Shown piece by piece: positions 60,540-64,000 of a DNA stretch of 64,000 nucleotides. Under the pieces are notes generated by a model, which saw only the letters and a program-made list of their open reading frames with translations, was not told where the DNA came from and did not search any database. This stretch comes from Glycine soja (taxonomy: Eukaryota > Streptophyta > Magnoliopsida > Fabales > Fabaceae). The DNA lies in assembly GCF_004193775.1 (NCBI RefSeq), contig NC_041009.1:44757534-44821533 (forward strand). The letters are read 5' to 3'. A program made the position numbers and the translations under genes. Numbering within the stretch: the first letter of the stretch is position 1; each line of letters opens with the position of its first letter.

Positions 60540-61190
60540 CTTCTTAGTTAATTAAAATTTATTGAAAATAAAAAATTGATATATTAATAAAGAAAAACAA
60601 TAAGATATAGTCAGTGAAAAAGTCACAAAGAATTCCTCCTTCAATTCTATTGCTCGTCTTATCTCGTGGTGATCTTAAGAATATTGGCCTAGTCCTAAAT
60701 AAATCAGTATCCGAAAAAGAAAATGTTATAAAATATTTAAGTGTAGAATAATATTCAGATTCTTCATTAGTTTAAGATATCAGATCGATAACATATTCTT
60801 CTTGGCAATACATAAAGTTTGTTCTTGTTGGCATTGGTTTATGGAAGAAATATGAGGGGACTGCTTTGTGTTATTTATTTTTATTGGTGTATTGATCTTT
60901 TTGCCTGTATTGCAATTGCTTAGATGTAAAAGTCTGCTGGCTTAACTGTGGGGATGACTTAGTTATAGTACCATACTTCTTTTTAATTTTAGCTTTGCTG
61001 TTTAAATAAACAAATAAACTTTGGAAATTAATATTAAGAATAATTTTAAAACATATAAATTTAAAATAAATTTAATATTACTAACTAAATTAACTTTTTT
61101 TATTAATCTTTATAATTAATTAATCAAATCTTGTAAGGGGATAGGAAGGAGTATATATACGAAAGAGATAATAATTTATCAAACTTCAAC
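59842..61190. other. Intergenic AT-rich DNA
   Basis: No gene. A long (TA)n tract lies at 60486-60537. Confidence 0.55.
60486..60537. repeat. (TA)n microsatellite
   Basis: About 26 TA units. Confidence 0.95.
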
Positions 61191-61283
61191 GTTTGTTTTG
61201 TGAGGGGACAAACGAACTCTATCGCTGATAACTTAGCTAGAGGAGCAATTAAATTCTTATGTTGGTCTCCATCACTTCGATAG
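61191..61283 (+). pseudogene. Fragment of a LINE-type RNase H C-terminus
   Basis: The plus frame reads 'VCFVRGQTNSIADNLARGAI' and ends at TAG at 61281. This resembles the 'V.R..N..AH.LAR.A' end of the RNase H domain in plant non-LTR retrotransposon polyproteins. Only about 30 codons remain, with no neighbouring reverse transcriptase. Confidence 0.45.
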
Positions 61284-61545
61284 TTTCTCATCCTGTGTTA
61301 TTGATAAGATTTTAAAGGAAATAATATATGTTTGTTCCTCTAAAAAAAACTATAAGTGAAATTAATATTACAATAGGTCTGACCCTAATTAGCATTCCAT
61401 TATCAAATATGCACCCACCCAGATTATCATTCCCTTCAAATTTGAACAGGAGTTACAACAATAATTCGATCTACGGTGCAACCTAGATAGAACTATTAAT
61501 TCTTAGCAAAGCACAGCAGGTCTCCATGCATGATGCATGCACGTT

Positions 61546-62385
61546 TTAATTGGTGCCTTTAGCAGCTTTGTAATTCATAACAATACTGCAATTTTTGTAT
61601 TTAGAGCCATTACCGTTGCCATGAAATTGTGCATCAGTATTAACAATGACTCTCGCTCCTTGCCCAGAAACTACTTGGGTGGTGCTACTGTTCCCTAATT
61701 TTCCTTCTTGTTGGAAGAGGATATATTGTTTCCCTGTAAACTCACTCTCAAGAAATGCATTGATAGCTTTCGGGGGTTCTCCATTTACCTCGCGCTGAAT
61801 CACTGGAGTAGAACGTTGTATCATACTCTCCGTGACGAAAGCCGGAACCTTGAATTTGAAAGGGCCTCTAAACATGGCCGAAAGCCCTGTGACTTTATGA
61901 CATTCAATGTTGACATAAAATCTAAGAAGGGTTTTCATACTTAACTCATAGGTGTGAAAAACCTCCCAAGTCATATCGCTCACTACAGAACCAAAAAAGT
62001 TTCCAAAAAAGCTTTCACCTTTAGACACATGATAATTACAAGACCTGCTTACACAAGAATAGCTGAAATGTGTATGAGCCCCTAAGGCGTTAACATCTAG
62101 ATCAGAAAGAGTATTAACCCCCTCTACAACCACTCTCACCAACCGAGGGTTGAAATATCCGTTGTGTCTTTCAGCAGTGAGCTCCATGTGAAGGCGTACG
62201 GGATGATCATGGCACAAAGTGTCTGCCAGTCTCAGTAGCACCTTTTCTGGTCTCACGCTCAAACGGAAAATGCTAAACTTTGATTTATCACTCACAGGAG
62301 TGTATTTCAGAGCTGTCTCTTGAGGAAATTCCTCACTTGACCATTTGTAACGCTCAGCCTCGAGATCACTGTATGTACCACCCAT
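61546..62385 (-). CDS. Unrecognised protein, member 2 of a local tandem family
   Basis: 279 aa, single intact exon, no family known to me. The start is the ATG at 62385 ('MGGTYSDLEAERYKW'); the five codons upstream in this frame begin at GTG, not ATG. It shares the ordered blocks listed for the gene at 56394-57128, including 'SCVSRSCNYHV' for the CX4CX[FY]HV motif, 'CHKVTGLSAMFRGPF', 'VNGEPPKAIN' and 'FTGKQYILFQQ'. It has a longer central insertion ('SKGESFFGNFFGS') and a longer polar C-terminus with Gly/Asn ('FHGNGNGSKYKN'). No signal peptide or membrane helix is seen. Two intact, diverged copies suggest selection for function. The compact beta-rich look suggests a binding or defence-type protein, but this is only a guess. 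Confidence 0.78.
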   Translation of the reverse strand: MGGTYSDLEAERYKWSSEEFPQETALKYTPVSDKSKFSIFRLSVRPEKVLLRLADTLCHDHPVRLHMELTAERHNGYFNPRLVRVVVEGVNTLSDLDVNALGAHTHFSYSCVSRSCNYHVSKGESFFGNFFGSVVSDMTWEVFHTYELSMKTLLRFYVNIECHKVTGLSAMFRGPFKFKVPAFVTESMIQRSTPVIQREVNGEPPKAINAFLESEFTGKQYILFQQEGKLGNSSTTQVVSGQGARVIVNTDAQFHGNGNGSKYKNCSIVMNYKAAKGTN

Positions 62386-62429
62386 GTTGGATTGCCACAC
62401 TCACGGATATTACATTATCAGGGGGACTA

Positions 62430-62487
62430 ATAAGGGCTATAAATATGGCTAGCTAGCTTGTTGCTTGCAAGAGAATACTCATTATTC
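62430..62487 (-). promoter_or_regulatory. Conserved core promoter of unknown-family member 2
   Basis: The plus strand reads 'ctataaatatggctagctag' (62437-62456), then 'cttgttgcttgcaagagaat'. It sits about 55 bases upstream of the ATG, consistent with a short leader. Confidence 0.6.
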
Positions 62488-62660
62488 ATCCAGCTTTTCA
62501 TAAGATGATACGGAAAGAGCATTGATATTTGGACATCCCAATATTTTAGTCACCTCATTAATATTCACACTTTTTGTTTATTTCTATCCTTCTGTTTTCT
62601 TTTTTCTTGATCACTGTGTTAATACGAAATAGTTTCCATTAGAAGCCATCATCCATCTTT

Positions 62661-63256
62661 TGTTGGGATCCTTCCTTAATTGGAGAGGTTCTAGAAAATT
62701 CTGGAGCTTTTTGGAAAAGTGTAAAATTTTCTAGAACGTCCTGGAGAACTCTAGAGTAGTCTAAAACTCTCTAGAAGCTTGTGAAAGAATGTGGAAACCT
62801 CTAGAATATTCTAGAGATGTGTGGAACCTTCTGGAATCTTATGGAAGGATATGAAAAAGAGTAGAAGAGTGTAGAGACTCCTAGAATGTGTGGAGCATTC
62901 TAGAGAATTAATCTCCACCCTAGGATACAAGTAATCTCCACCATTCATTGTGGAGGTGGAGTAGTATAAATAAGGGTAGGAGCCTTCATTCCTATCCATC
63001 CAAGACAAAGAGTGAATCCACTTCTTAGAGTGAGAAAGAGCCTCTTTGAGAGAGAAGATAAATAGTTTGGGAAGTCTCTATCCTCAAGCTTGAGTGAGTC
63101 AATTTTGTAAACACATCCTTGTAATCCTATTATCACTTTGTATAGTGAAAGAATCTCCATATTAGAGAATTATAATCGTGTGCTCCCATTACTACCTTTA
63201 ATTACTAAGTGTCTATCTTAACTTCACGAAGCGGGAAAGTCCAAGTTTTCCCAACA
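62661..63256 (+). mobile_element. Solo LTR (probably Ty1/copia) with heat-shock-element-like motifs
   Basis: It starts TGTTGGGA and ends TCCCAACA, flanked by the five-base duplication TCTTT at 62656-62660 and 63257-63261. The 596 bases have no coding sequence. A TATA motif ('agtataaataagg') near 62962 supports plus orientation. The upstream half is packed with 'tctagaa' and 'ttctaga' motifs. One, gTTCtaGAAaaTTCt at 62688-62702, fits the perfect heat-shock element nTTCnnGAAnnTTCn; another, GAAtaTTC, is at 62804-62811. The superfamily is inferred from the termini and length. Confidence 0.88.
62688..62811 (+). promoter_or_regulatory. Cluster of heat-shock-element-like motifs
   Basis: One full trimeric element lies at 62688-62702, with partial ones at 62729-62741 (TTCtaGAAcgTCC) and 62804-62811 (GAAtaTTC). 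They lie 150-275 bases upstream of the LTR's TATA motif. Heat-shock factor binding is inferred from the motif. Confidence 0.5.
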
Positions 63257-63261
63257 TCTTT

Positions 63262-64000
63262 TATTGGGAATTACAAGGTAAATTGCTCTTAGGGGATTTC
63301 TTTTAATCAAGGTTTGATTTGAAATATTTTGCAAAGGGTTTTGTGTGAGTCTTTTATCGAGGTAAATGACGAAACACAGTGAAAATGGTGACTTACACCT
63401 ATACACTCCCCTGAGTAAAACGCTCACATAAAACAGATTCACTTCTCAAAATGTTTCAAAACAAACCCTCACTGATAATTAGTTTTAAAAAAAAACCCTG
63501 AGATCAATTTGCCGGAATCACAAGCATACACGAAAAAAGTAATTTTCTCTTAATAATATTTAATATCCAAATATTAAGATTCAAAATTTAAATCACTTGA
63601 CTAAAGGATATACACCGTTGTTACTTTTATCAACCGTTATTAATTCTTTCTCTTCTTGTTACATCCAATATTTACATTTATCACTTTTCTTTGTTATCTC
63701 TCTCTTATGTGGGGTTAAAAAAAAAGAATTCTCCATAAGGAAAAGATAGTTCGGTACCCCCATATATATCTCCACCAGTGACGGATCTAGGGGGCAAGGA
63801 GGGGTCTTGCCTCCCCTCTCAAGATCCTCTATGCTTATATGAGGAAAAAACGAAGAAAAAAAATATAAATATTACATACTTGCTAAATTTTTTTCTACCA
63901 ATCAATTTTATCTTTAGTTTTACATATAAAATTAATAATAAATATTTTATTAAATTTATTATTTATTAAAATTTGATATTTAAATAATTATATAAAAAGA
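63262..64000. other. Terminal intergenic stretch
   Basis: No gene. At about 63774-63835 'ccagtgacggatctaggggg' begins a sequence of the kind often found at transposon ends in plants. The window ends before an opposite end could be seen. Confidence 0.4.

Noticed and set aside
62386..62400. GTG start for unknown-family member 2
   Set aside because: Plant nuclear genes start at ATG, and the next ATG at 62385 aligns with its paralogues.
63774..63835. Transposon end starting 'cagtgacggatct'
   Set aside because: Only one end is in the window, so no element can be delimited.
1..64000. CRISPR arrays, bacterial operons, rRNA or tRNA genes
   Set aside because: The window is plant nuclear DNA. No regularly spaced repeats and no convincing tRNA cloverleaf or rRNA sequence were seen.

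Overview
This is a nuclear segment from a dicot plant. It is AT-rich, its genes have GT-AG introns, and its intergenic DNA is full of LTR retrotransposons, MITE-like foldbacks and (TA)n tracts. Gene content and repeat types, such as a Ty3/gypsy-type LTR with 'cgcttagcgc' palindromes, suggest a legume, most likely Glycine. The species call is an inference.

Layout. 1-4.7 kb: gene-free, with three foldback elements. 4.7-5.9 kb: intronless organellar-type serine acetyltransferase. 5.9-12.8 kb: gene-free. 12.8-18.6 kb: a complete but decayed Ty1/copia element with matching target-site duplications (TSDs), itself interrupted by a 1.3 kb solo LTR that has its own TSD. 19.3-21.4 kb: two inverted-repeat elements. 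22-26 kb: three-exon nuclear gene for plastid ribosomal protein S10. 26.2-35.4 kb: a compound duplication holding two near-identical B3-domain genes and one DOMON/cytochrome b561 gene. The second copy of the block has lost the b561 gene but kept its promoter. 36.9-44.2 kb: six-exon BAH/agenet chromatin-reader gene with a young 1.8 kb LTR element in intron 1. 47.2 kb: a short ORF resembling a mitochondrial presequence. 49.2-51.8 kb: three-exon ZIP metal transporter. 56.4-62.4 kb: a cluster of an unrecognised protein family, with two intact intronless genes and two decayed copies. 62.7-63.3 kb: a solo LTR with a cluster of heat-shock-element-like motifs.

Every gene I can support is on the minus strand. 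Serine acetyltransferase next to plastid RPS10, with a ZIP11-type transporter nearby, recalls Arabidopsis neighbourhoods (At3g13110/At3g13120 and At1g55910/At1g55920, from memory), so the SAT, RPS10 and ZIP genes look like an old collinear backbone. The B3/b561 block and the unknown cluster look like younger local duplications. The genes do not form a single pathway. The best candidates for something undescribed are the unknown family with its conserved promoter block, and the B3 copy that now has an orphan b561 promoter upstream. Exon boundaries were placed by eye from splice consensus and reading-frame continuity.
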